Below are positions 8,911 through 17,530 of a stretch of 64,000 nucleotides of DNA, in pieces. The DNA is from Paenibacillus luteus (lineage in GTDB: Bacteria; Bacillota; Bacilli; Paenibacillales; Paenibacillaceae). Position 1 is the stretch's first letter. The number at the start of each line of letters is the position of its first letter. Made by a program: the position numbers and the translations under genes. The DNA is taken from positions 1 to 64,000 of the forward strand of contig NZ_SKCD01000019.1 of assembly GCF_006542765.1 (NCBI RefSeq), in the 5' to 3' direction. The notes beneath the pieces were generated by a model. It was not told the DNA's origin. It saw only the letters and a list, made by a program, of their open reading frames with translations, and did no database searches.

Positions 8911-9828
8911 GTGTCCGCTCAAACGACGAAAGGCCGTGATTTTCACAGGCTGACGACCGCTTGGAATATCGCTTTTCATGCCGTAGCCGGTATTTTTGCA
9001 CTACTATGCGTATTTCCTTTTTTATTCGTTACGATTATTTCCTTTACGGACGAGACGACGCTGGCCCGAAACGGGTATCAGCTATTTCCGGAAAAATGGA
9101 GCGTAGAAGCTTACACCTATTTGTTCAAAGCTGGAGATCAACTGCTTCGCTCTTATGGGGTTACGATTATGGTTACCGTGATCGGTACGGTGATCGGTGT
9201 TGTTTTTACCGCGCTTTTCGCTTACGCGATCTCGCGCCACAGCTTTAAATACCGTAATTTCTTCGCCTTTTTTGCCTTCTTCACGATGCTGTTCAACGGT
9301 GGCCTTGTGCCGACGTATATTATTGTCACGCAGCTTCTAGGCCTTAAAGATTCCATCTGGGCGTTAATTTTGCCGCTTGCGGTCAACGCCTTCTACATTA
9401 TGATTTTGCGCACGTTCTTCTCCACCATGGTGCCGGATGCGATTATCGAATCGGGCAAAATCGATGGGGCTGGCGAGTTCGGCATTTTCTTCAAGCTCGT
9501 GCTGCCATTATCGCTGCCTGGTCTTGCCACCATAGCTTTGTTTAGTACGCTCGGCTATTGGAACGATTGGTTCAACGCCCTGCTGTACATTAATACGCCG
9601 AATTTAGTGCCGCTTCAGTCGATGCTGATGCGGATTGAAAATAGTATGCAGTTCATTATGCAAAACTCGCAAAATGCTTCACTCAGTGTAGGCGTGCTGC
9701 AATCGATGCCGCAGGATACGTCGCGTATGGCGATGGTCGTGCTTGCGACTGGACCGATCGTATTCGCTTACCCGTTCTTCCAAAGATATTTCATTCAAGG
9801 CTTGACGGTTGGTGCCGTTAAAGAATAA
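8911..9828 (+). CDS. ABC sugar importer permease, YtcP/UgpE-like
   Basis: 305 residues from a GTG at 8911 with GGGAGG upstream. It has six membrane segments and an EAA loop around IIESGKIDGAGEFGIFFKLV. It ends in the AYPFFQRYFIQGLTVGAVKE tail typical of the second carbohydrate permease in this family. It pairs with the preceding LplB-like subunit to form the membrane channel of the importer. Confidence 0.93.
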   Translation: MSAQTTKGRDFHRLTTAWNIAFHAVAGIFALLCVFPFLFVTIISFTDETTLARNGYQLFPEKWSVEAYTYLFKAGDQLLRSYGVTIMVTVIGTVIGVVFTALFAYAISRHSFKYRNFFAFFAFFTMLFNGGLVPTYIIVTQLLGLKDSIWALILPLAVNAFYIMILRTFFSTMVPDAIIESGKIDGAGEFGIFFKLVLPLSLPGLATIALFSTLGYWNDWFNALLYINTPNLVPLQSMLMRIENSMQFIMQNSQNASLSVGVLQSMPQDTSRMAMVVLATGPIVFAYPFFQRYFIQGLTVGAVKE

Positions 9829-9860
9829 AGACGACTTATTGCTAAAGGAGCATATACGAT

Positions 9861-11180
9861 ATGGAGCAATTTAGATTACCAAAAATCCCGCTTCCGGAGC
9901 TGACGCTGCCGAATGCGGTTCAAGACGTGCTGAAGGAAGCGGAGCAGAAGCTTGCGCACCGCCCGAAGCTGCTGCAATTGTTCAAAAACTGTTTCCCCAA
10001 CACGCTCGAAACAACAACGAAGCTGATGGATGATGGGACAACCTTTGTCATCACGGGCGATATTCCTGCGCTTTGGCTGCGCGATTCCGTGGAGCAGGTC
10101 ATTCACTACGTTCCTTTTGCCAAAGAGGACAAGGATTTGCAGCGGATTATCGGCGGTCTGATTAAGCGCCATATCTCTTATATTCAAATCGATCCTTACG
10201 CGAATGCGTTCAATGAGTCGGCTAACGATTGGCACTGGAACACCACGGATGAGACAGAAATGTCGCCATGGGTATGGGAGCGTAAATTCGAGCTGGATTC
10301 CATTTGCTTCTCCATGCGCCTTGCACATGCTTACTGGAAAGAGACCGAGCTGACCGATATTTTCGATTCCGGCTTTAAAGCAGCGATGCGCAAGATTGTT
10401 GAGCTATGGAAAACTGAGCAGCGCCATTTCGAAAAATCGCCGTACCGTTTCACTCGCGATAACGGCATTCCTACGGATTCCCTGCGCAATGACGGATTAG
10501 GGATGCCTGTGAACTACACGGGCATGATCTGGTCAGGCTTCCGCTCCAGCGACGATGCTTGTGATTTCCATTACAACGTACCTGCGAATATGTTTGCCGT
10601 GGTTACACTGCGCCAGATGAGAGAAATCGCCGAGTGGGTTTTCCGTGACATGGACTTCGTGAAGGAGCTGAAAAAGCTTGAAGATGATGTCGATCACGGC
10701 ATTCAGCTGTACGGCATTTATCAGCATTCGGAATTTGGCCCAATCTACGCTTACGAGACAGATGGCTTCGGCAACTATTGCCTGATGGATGATGCAGGAA
10801 CGCCAGGCTTGATGTCGATTCCTTACCTTGGCTACACGACTTCGGATGATCCGATTTATCAAAATACACGCAACTTTGCGCTGAGCAAGCATAACCCGTT
10901 CTATTACGAGGGCAAAGCAGCGAAAGGCATCGGCAGCCCACATACGCCTCCAGGTTATATCTGGCATATGGCTTTGTCGATGCAGGGGCTTACGGCATCA
11001 AGCAAGGAAGAGAAGCTTGCGCTGATCGACATGCTTGAAGCAACCGATGGGGATACGGGATATATGCATGAGGGCTTCCATTCGGATGATCCGACTGTAT
11101 TTACACGCAAATGGTTCGCTTGGTCGAACAGCTTGTTCTCGCAGCTTGTCTACAAGGCGATGAAGGATGACATTCTATGA
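9861..11180 (+). CDS. Exo-alpha-1,6-mannosidase (GH125)
   Basis: 439 residues, close to the usual GH125 length, no signal peptide, so intracellular. The family motif GDIPALWLRDSVEQV lies near residues 67-81, and the later YTGMIWSGFRSSDDACDFHYNVPANMFAV block is characteristic of the (alpha/alpha)6 barrel of GH125 (formerly DUF1237). Family members remove non-reducing alpha-1,6-linked mannose by an inverting mechanism. AAAGGAG precedes the ATG. Its stop overlaps the start of the next hydrolase by four bases, so the hydrolases are co-translated with the importer genes. Confidence 0.93.
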   Translation: MEQFRLPKIPLPELTLPNAVQDVLKEAEQKLAHRPKLLQLFKNCFPNTLETTTKLMDDGTTFVITGDIPALWLRDSVEQVIHYVPFAKEDKDLQRIIGGLIKRHISYIQIDPYANAFNESANDWHWNTTDETEMSPWVWERKFELDSICFSMRLAHAYWKETELTDIFDSGFKAAMRKIVELWKTEQRHFEKSPYRFTRDNGIPTDSLRNDGLGMPVNYTGMIWSGFRSSDDACDFHYNVPANMFAVVTLRQMREIAEWVFRDMDFVKELKKLEDDVDHGIQLYGIYQHSEFGPIYAYETDGFGNYCLMDDAGTPGLMSIPYLGYTTSDDPIYQNTRNFALSKHNPFYYEGKAAKGIGSPHTPPGYIWHMALSMQGLTASSKEEKLALIDMLEATDGDTGYMHEGFHSDDPTVFTRKWFAWSNSLFSQLVYKAMKDDIL

Positions 11181-14100
11181 GCATGAGCACCATTATTTTT
11201 TATGACTCTTCATTTCCGATAGATGGGCGGCTCAGCGCAGATGCGGAGGGGCAGCTTGTTCAACAGGGCAACGTGGTCCGTGCGAGCGGACTTGCCAAGG
11301 CGCTCCGCGAGGCGAACGGCGGCAGCTTCGTGAATTTGCATGCTCCGTTCTTCCCCAAGGAGGCTTGGGGCGAGATACTGGCGTTCCTCAAACGTGGCGG
11401 CGGCCTTATCAGCATTGGCGGCGCGCCGTTCAAGCGCCCGGTGTCAAAGAACGAAGCCGGAGTATGGGAGATCGAGAACGAGCAAACCGCTTACCACCGT
11501 GAGCTTCATATTCATGAGAGTTTGCCGGTAAGCGCAGCGCCAATCAAGACATTATCTGCTCATGCCGACCTTTCCATGCTGCAAGGCAAAGAAGCGATGT
11601 TCGAGGTTTCTAGCACTTGGAACCTGGTGCCTCATGTGACGAAAAGCAGCGATTTACCGCATCAGATGGGATCGGCTGGGCCGATGGACGCGCAGCTGTA
11701 TCCGCTGCTGAAGGGCATTTCAGCGGATGGGCGCGAGGTAGCTGCTCCCGTGTTGCTATGGGAGAATATGAAAGGCTCGTTTGCGGGCGCACGCTGGCTG
11801 TTTGTCAACCTGCCGCTAACGGAATCGTTCTGGCAGGCTGGCGGAGCGGAGGAGCTTCGCCGCTGGGCGGATTATTGTGCGGAAGGCGTTACGGAGCTGT
11901 GGCTGAAGCCGAATTATGCTTCCTTCGAGCCGGGAGAGCGGGCCATGCTGACGCTGCAGATGCAGCAGCTTGGCCGCAATGCGGATCAAGCGGCACCTGC
12001 TGCGAATTGGAGCTTTACGATTGAAATTGAGCACGACAATGACCAGGAGCAGCGCTGGACGAGCAGCTTGAAGCTGGATGCTGCGGCTAAGCAGCAGATC
12101 GTCCGTATTCCCGTTCCGCTTACGCTTGTGAGCGGCTACTACAAGGTAACCTGTAAAGCGGAATCGACGAGCAGCGAAGTTCGGATCCTTCGCCAAGGCT
12201 TCTGGGGCTTCGATCAGGCGCTGCTTGAGGAAGGCAGTCCAGTTACGAGCGAACGGGATTATTTTGTGAAGGACGGACGTCCGATGCCGGTTGTCGGCAT
12301 GACTTACATGACTTCAGACGTCGCGCGCAAGTTTTTATTTTTGCCAAATACTGCAGTCTGGGAGCGGGACATGGCCCAGATGCGCAATGCGGGCATTAAC
12401 TGGATTAGAACCGGCATATGGACGGCTTACCGCAACGTGATGCAGGTGGACGGGCATGCGTCGGAAGAGGTATTGCGCTCAATTGATGCGTTCCTGCTAA
12501 CGGCGAAGCGCCATGATTTGCAGGTGACCTTCACGTTCTTCTCCTTTACGCCGGAGACGTGGGAAGGACAGAACCCTTATCTCGATCCGCGCAGCGTCGA
12601 AGCGCAGAAACGGTTCATTCGGGCGATTATCTCGCGCCACAAGCAATCGAAGCATGTGGACTGGGATTTGATCAATGAGCCCTCGATGTTCGATCCGCCG
12701 CGGATTTTTTCCGACGGCCCAAGATCTGCGCGCGATCCCTTCGAGAAGGCTGCTTATGCGGCATGGCTGGAGGAGCGTCACGGATCGGTGGAGCGGCTTC
12801 AGCAGCTGTGGAACATGACGCCGGAGCAGCTGCCAAGTTTTGAAGCGGCACTGCCTCCAGAGCCAGAAGAGATTAACTTTGACGTGCAGGATATGCATCA
12901 AGGCAAGAAGGGCACGCGCTGGCTCGATTATGCGCTTTTCTCGATGGACATGCATAACCGCTGGGCGAAGGAGCTCTACGAGGCAATCAAAGAAGAATGC
13001 CCGGACCATATGGTTACAGTCGGTCAGGACGAGGCGCTTGGCGCGCAAAGGCCTTCCCCATTCTTCTATGGAGAAGCGGTTGATTATACGACTGTGCATT
13101 CGTGGTGGCTGAACGATCATTTGATCTGGGACAGTATATTTGCAAAGACGGCAGACAAGCCTAACCTTGTACAGGAAACGGGCATCATGTATGTCGAGAC
13201 GCCTGAGGGCCGTGCAAAGCGTACGGAAGAAGAGCTTAGAAGCATGCTCGAGCGCAAGTACGCCTATGCTTTCGCCACTGGCGGGGCCGGTGCGGTCCAG
13301 TGGATATGGAATACGAATTTCTATATGGACAATGCGAATGAATCCCATATCGGCGCGCTCCGGGCCGATGGTACAGAGAAGCCGGAGGCAGACGTTTCTT
13401 ATGATTTCGGAAGCTTTATGGCTGAGATCAGAGATTTGTTCACGGGCCGGGAGCTCGAGGACACGGTTGTGGTGTTCCCTTACTCGAATGATTTCTCTAA
13501 CCGGAAGCTTGCTTTCGATGCGACGACCAAAGCGACGCGTGTACTCGCTTATGAGCTGAACAAACCGTTCCGCGGCGTATCGGAATATCACCTGCATGAG
13601 CTGGAAGCAAATCCGGCTAAGCTTGTAATCGTACCGAGCGCCCATAACATAGATGATGCTGCATTTGACCGTTTGCTCGATTATACCGAGCAGTCGGGGG
13701 CAACGCTCCTTATTACGGGCCCGACGAGTCTGGATGCCTATTGGCGTCCCGTAAATCGTCATTCCGAGCTGCTTGGAACGAGAGAGCTCGTCAATGTGCG
13801 CCGCGAGGAGCTGCTTCACATCGGCAATCGGATGCTGCCCGTCTCTTATAGCAACCGGCGGATTGCGCAGGTATGGAAAGAAGCGATGGCTGGCGCCGCT
13901 GAAGCGAATGCCGATCAGCTGATTGAGCTCAAGCATGGCAAGGGCCGGATTTTATGGTGTCCGCTGCCGGTAGAGCTAAATGACCGCATCGAGCCGATAT
14001 CGGCTATTTACCAACATGCGCTTGCAACCGCTGGCTGCAGTGAAGAGCTGAAATGGGTAAAGGGCGGGCATTTCCCTGGCGTTTATGGACGCAAGCTGAC

Positions 14101-14311
14101 CTTTGAAGGCGGCGCGCTGTTCACTTTCGTCTCCGAATTTAGCTTGGATGTAGAGATTGAGGTTCAAGATCCGGTGACAGGCATTCGATACGCCTTTCTG
14201 CTGGAGAAGGAACGCTCCGTATTATTTGCGGTGGATAACAAGGGACAATTGCTGTCCGTATATCGGCCAGATCAGGTGGAAGTAACGGTACGGCCTTCTA
14301 ACGACCACTAA
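11177..14311 (+). CDS. Large clan GH-A glycoside hydrolase, subfamily uncertain (candidate beta-mannosidase)
   Basis: 1044 residues, no signal peptide. An N-terminal region of about 340 residues with a Rossmann-like start (TIIFYDSSFPIDG) is followed by a clan GH-A barrel beginning near DYFVKDGRPMPVVGMTYM. The acid/base is Glu501 in WDLINEPS and the nucleophile Glu667 in NLVQETGIM. After the barrel a second Rossmann-like region (VIVPSAHNIDDAAFDRLLDY) resembles the GH42 trimerisation/glutamine-amidotransferase-like fold. The layout resembles GH42, GH5 and GH164 proteins but fits none securely. Between GH125 and GH38 alpha-mannosidases, a beta-mannosidase acting on the Man-beta-GlcNAc or Man-beta-Man core is the most economical role, but that is inference. 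Confidence 0.85.
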   Translation: MSMSTIIFYDSSFPIDGRLSADAEGQLVQQGNVVRASGLAKALREANGGSFVNLHAPFFPKEAWGEILAFLKRGGGLISIGGAPFKRPVSKNEAGVWEIENEQTAYHRELHIHESLPVSAAPIKTLSAHADLSMLQGKEAMFEVSSTWNLVPHVTKSSDLPHQMGSAGPMDAQLYPLLKGISADGREVAAPVLLWENMKGSFAGARWLFVNLPLTESFWQAGGAEELRRWADYCAEGVTELWLKPNYASFEPGERAMLTLQMQQLGRNADQAAPAANWSFTIEIEHDNDQEQRWTSSLKLDAAAKQQIVRIPVPLTLVSGYYKVTCKAESTSSEVRILRQGFWGFDQALLEEGSPVTSERDYFVKDGRPMPVVGMTYMTSDVARKFLFLPNTAVWERDMAQMRNAGINWIRTGIWTAYRNVMQVDGHASEEVLRSIDAFLLTAKRHDLQVTFTFFSFTPETWEGQNPYLDPRSVEAQKRFIRAIISRHKQSKHVDWDLINEPSMFDPPRIFSDGPRSARDPFEKAAYAAWLEERHGSVERLQQLWNMTPEQLPSFEAALPPEPEEINFDVQDMHQGKKGTRWLDYALFSMDMHNRWAKELYEAIKEECPDHMVTVGQDEALGAQRPSPFFYGEAVDYTTVHSWWLNDHLIWDSIFAKTADKPNLVQETGIMYVETPEGRAKRTEEELRSMLERKYAYAFATGGAGAVQWIWNTNFYMDNANESHIGALRADGTEKPEADVSYDFGSFMAEIRDLFTGRELEDTVVVFPYSNDFSNRKLAFDATTKATRVLAYELNKPFRGVSEYHLHELEANPAKLVIVPSAHNIDDAAFDRLLDYTEQSGATLLITGPTSLDAYWRPVNRHSELLGTRELVNVRREELLHIGNRMLPVSYSNRRIAQVWKEAMAGAAEANADQLIELKHGKGRILWCPLPVELNDRIEPISAIYQHALATAGCSEELKWVKGGHFPGVYGRKLTFEGGALFTFVSEFSLDVEIEVQDPVTGIRYAFLLEKERSVLFAVDNKGQLLSVYRPDQVEVTVRPSNDH

Positions 14312-14330
14312 CAAGAAGAGGTGTACAACG

Positions 14331-17072
14331 ATGACCCAAAAGAGAACCGCTCATATCATCTCGCATACCCACTGGGACCGCGAATGGTATTTACCATATG
14401 AGAAGCATCACGTCCTGCTCGTAAAATTGATGGATACGCTGCTTCATACACTCGATACCGATCCCAATTTCAAAAGCTTCTATTTGGATGGCCAGACCAT
14501 CATTTTGGAAGATTATTTGCAGGTTCGTCCCGAAAACCGGGAGCGCCTGGAGCGTTACATTAAAGAGGGCCGCATTCCAATCGGGCCTTGGTATATTTTG
14601 CAGGATGCGTTCCTGACCAGCAGCGAAGCGAATATCCGCAACCTGCAAATTGGCCATCAGGATGCGAGCCGTTACGGCACCATTGCGAAGGTTGGTTATT
14701 TCCCGGATACATTTGGAAATATCGGCCAAGCGCCGCAAATTTTGAAGCAAGCGGGCATTGATAATGCTGTGTTCGGCCGAGGCGTGAAGCCGACAGGCTT
14801 CAACAATACGGTTGCGGATTCGGATTATGAATCGTCCTTCTCCGAGCTGATCTGGGAAGGCCCGGATGGCTCGCGCGTGCTCGGCGTATTGTTCGCCAAC
14901 TGGTACTGCAACGGAATGGAAGTGCCGACGGAAGAAGCGGTTGCCAAGGAATATTGGGAGCGCAAGCTTGCCGAGGCAGAGAAATACGCGGCTACCGGCC
15001 AGCTCCTGTTCATGAACGGCTGCGATCATCAACCGATCCAGCAGGATTTGTCCGAGGCGCTTGATACGGCAAGACGTTTATTCCCAGACACGGATTTTGT
15101 TCATTCCAATTTCAAAGATTATCTGGCTTCGGTCAATGAATCCTTGACCCGCGAGCTCTCCGTTGTAAAAGGCGAGCTTCGCAGCCAGCGCACGGACGGC
15201 TGGTCAACGTTGGTGAATACGGCTTCTGCACGCGTATACTTGAAGCAAATGAATCAGCTTGGCCAAGCGATGCTGGAGAAGGTAGCAGAACCGCTGGCTT
15301 CCCTTGCTTATTCCCTTGGTCATGAGTATCCACATCATCTGTTTACGTATGCTTGGAAAACGCTCATGCAGAACCATCCGCATGACAGCATTTGCGGCTG
15401 CAGCGTGGACGAGGTTCACCGCGAGATGGTGACCCGCTTCGATAAGAGCCGCCATATCGCGGAAGCGATTATTGATGAGAGCAAAACAGCCATTGCGGAT
15501 GCGGTTGATACTTCTGTGTTTGAGCAATTCGGCAGAGATGCCCTTCCGTTTGTCGTATACAATACGACGGGCTGGAAGCGCAGCGGCGTGATTGAAGTCG
15601 AGCTGGATGTGGCTCGGATCTATTTCCGTGACGGCTTAACACTGAACGAAATGAATCAGAAAATGTACGGCATTGATGTAACCGGCAGAACACTCGTCGA
15701 CCGCAATGGTTCGGCGGTTGCTCATTCGGTTGTCGATATGGGATTGCATTTCGGTTATGATTTGCCGAATGACAAGTTCCGCCAACCTTATATGAGCCGC
15801 AGAATACGCTTGTCGTTCGAAGCAGAGCAGATTGCAGCACTCGGCCTGGCGTCATTTGCTTGGGTTCTTGATGCGAAAACGGCTGTGCAGCCGCAAGCTT
15901 CGCTCGTGGCGGGAACACATGCGCTTGAGAATGAATGGCTGCGTGTTGACCTCGCAGAGGACGGCTCATTCCAGCTTACGGACAAGCGCACGGGCCAAGT
16001 GTATTGCGATCTTGGCGTATATGAAAACACCGGTGATATTGGGAATGAGTATATGTACAAGCAGCCTACAGGCGAGCAAGCCTTAACGACGAAAGGCGTG
16101 CCGGCAAGCATTCGTCTGAAAGAGGACAATGCGTACCATGCCGTGTTCGAGATCGTGCACGAATGGGCGGTGCCAGCTTCGGCTGATGAGTATTTTGAAG
16201 TAGAGAAGCGCGAGGCGGTATATTTCCCTGAGCGTAAATCGCAGCGTACGGAGCAAACGGTTCCGCTGACGATCCGTACTGAAATTGGACTTAGCCGTGA
16301 TGGGCAAGGCGTAGAATGGAAATCCTTCTTCAATAACCAAGCGAAGGATCACCGCGTACGCGTCCTGTTCCCAACGGATTTGGCTGCAAACGTGCATCAT
16401 GCGGATTCGATCTTCGAAATTGCTCAGCGTGATAACGAACCGGCAGCAGAATGGATCAACCCAAGCAACGCGCAGCATCAGCAGGCTTTTGTTGATGTGA
16501 GCGGCGAGCAAGCGGGGATGACGGTAGCAAACCTCGGCTTGAACGAATATGAAGTATTGCGCGATGGGCGCAACACGATTGCGGTTACGCTGCTTCGTGC
16601 CGTAGCAGAGCTTGGCGACTGGGGCGTATTCCCTACTCCGGAAGCGCAGTGTCTTGGCGAGCAAAGCTTCAGCCTGTTGATTCTTCCGCACAGTGGCGAC
16701 GGAGTTGAATCGGGTGCTTATGCATCCGCTTATCAGTTCCAAGTGCCTTGGACGGTTGCACAAACCGGAGTCCATGAGGGCAAGCTGGCTTCAGCAGGCT
16801 CCCTATTCAACTGGGAAGGCAGCAGCCTGGCATTCTCCTCCTTGAAGGTTAATGAGACTTCAGGCGATTTCTTACTCCGCTGGTACAACATGAAACCAGC
16901 AGCATCGGAGCTTAAGCTCTTGGCTGGCGAGGCTGCACCAACACTCGGACAGGCTTATCGGAGTGATGTGCTCGAGCAGCAGGGCGATGGTCTTGCTTCA
17001 GCAGGCGAGTCACGTTACCAAGTTCCGGTTGGCGCTTGCGAGATTTTGACGATTGGTGTAAAACGTTCGTAA
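14331..17072 (+). CDS. Alpha-mannosidase (GH38), MngB-like
   Basis: 913 residues, intracellular. The N-terminal motif HIISHTHWDREW provides zinc ligands His14 and Asp16. Asp126 in YFPDTFGNIGQAP is the nucleophile/metal ligand, and His351 in NHPHDSICGCSVDEVH is the fourth ligand. All are intact. The central three-helix bundle and C-terminal beta domains of GH38 follow. The family hydrolyses terminal alpha-linked mannose with retention. AAGAGGTG precedes the ATG. It is the last gene of the importer operon and is followed by a strong terminator. Confidence 0.94.
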   Translation: MTQKRTAHIISHTHWDREWYLPYEKHHVLLVKLMDTLLHTLDTDPNFKSFYLDGQTIILEDYLQVRPENRERLERYIKEGRIPIGPWYILQDAFLTSSEANIRNLQIGHQDASRYGTIAKVGYFPDTFGNIGQAPQILKQAGIDNAVFGRGVKPTGFNNTVADSDYESSFSELIWEGPDGSRVLGVLFANWYCNGMEVPTEEAVAKEYWERKLAEAEKYAATGQLLFMNGCDHQPIQQDLSEALDTARRLFPDTDFVHSNFKDYLASVNESLTRELSVVKGELRSQRTDGWSTLVNTASARVYLKQMNQLGQAMLEKVAEPLASLAYSLGHEYPHHLFTYAWKTLMQNHPHDSICGCSVDEVHREMVTRFDKSRHIAEAIIDESKTAIADAVDTSVFEQFGRDALPFVVYNTTGWKRSGVIEVELDVARIYFRDGLTLNEMNQKMYGIDVTGRTLVDRNGSAVAHSVVDMGLHFGYDLPNDKFRQPYMSRRIRLSFEAEQIAALGLASFAWVLDAKTAVQPQASLVAGTHALENEWLRVDLAEDGSFQLTDKRTGQVYCDLGVYENTGDIGNEYMYKQPTGEQALTTKGVPASIRLKEDNAYHAVFEIVHEWAVPASADEYFEVEKREAVYFPERKSQRTEQTVPLTIRTEIGLSRDGQGVEWKSFFNNQAKDHRVRVLFPTDLAANVHHADSIFEIAQRDNEPAAEWINPSNAQHQQAFVDVSGEQAGMTVANLGLNEYEVLRDGRNTIAVTLLRAVAELGDWGVFPTPEAQCLGEQSFSLLILPHSGDGVESGAYASAYQFQVPWTVAQTGVHEGKLASAGSLFNWEGSSLAFSSLKVNETSGDFLLRWYNMKPAASELKLLAGEAAPTLGQAYRSDVLEQQGDGLASAGESRYQVPVGACEILTIGVKRS

Positions 17073-17084
17073 TTTTTCATAGAG

Positions 17085-17131
17085 GGGGCTGCATGAGCAA
17101 GACATTTGTCTTGCTTGTGCAGCTCCTTTTT
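17085..17131 (+). terminator. Terminator of the mannoside operon
   Basis: GGCTGCATGAGCAAGACA pairs with TGTCTTGCTTGTGCAGC, followed by CCTTTTTG. It lies 12 bases after the alpha-mannosidase stop. Confidence 0.88.
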
Positions 17132-17396
17132 GCTTTATTCTTTGATTGTTTCAAGGTCAAGCGCAGGGTGCAATCGGAGGGGGAGGGCTGAACAGCTATT
17201 AATCGATCTGGAAAATCACGATAGGGTCGCTGTGCGAGGAGATCGTTCAGGAAAAACGAAGAGTTTGCCTTTGTAGCCGGATTCTTACCTTTGAATGTTT
17301 CAGTAAATTAAATTCAATTTATATTGGTGTTTTAATTTATAAATGTGTAGTTATAGGGACTTCAACTGTAACCTATATATGGGAAATTGAACAAGC
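17132..17396 (+). other. Non-coding stretch before the germination operon
   Basis: No open reading frame with a ribosome site is visible. The second half is AT-rich and contains a short stem (TATAGG near 17353, CCTATA near 17372). It ends in a strong terminator, so a small transcript from this stretch is possible, but I see no known riboswitch or T-box motif. Confidence 0.35.
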
Positions 17397-17442
17397 AAGA
17401 GCTGGCACTTAAGGAATAAATCCTTCCGAGCCAGCTCTTTTT
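17397..17442 (+). terminator. Strong terminator upstream of the germination operon
   Basis: AAGAGCTGGC (17397-17406) pairs with GCCAGCTCTT (17430-17439); an inner AAGGA/TCCTT extends the stem and five Ts follow. It stands about 90 bases before the GerA-type start, so it blocks read-through or ends a short upstream RNA. Confidence 0.85.
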
Positions 17443-17530
17443 GTTGTGGCTTCCGCTCTGTCACAAGGGTTTAACAGCAAACTTCGATGGTGATAATGGG
17501 AAGAGACAATGGAACCGGAGACGATCACCT

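Noticed and set aside
12497..13936. 479-residue open frame on the minus strand inside the GH-A hydrolase gene
   Set aside because: It lies entirely antisense to a gene with complete catalytic motifs and has no ribosome site or recognisable domain; GC-rich genes often leave long antisense frames.
14391..15032. 213-residue minus-strand frame within the GH38 gene
   Set aside because: Antisense shadow of the mannosidase; no start signal and composition typical of a mirrored frame.
17132..17396. Riboswitch or T-box in the leader before the ger operon
   Set aside because: No T-box core (AGGGTGG) or known riboswitch consensus could be seen; only a terminator and a weak stem are supported.
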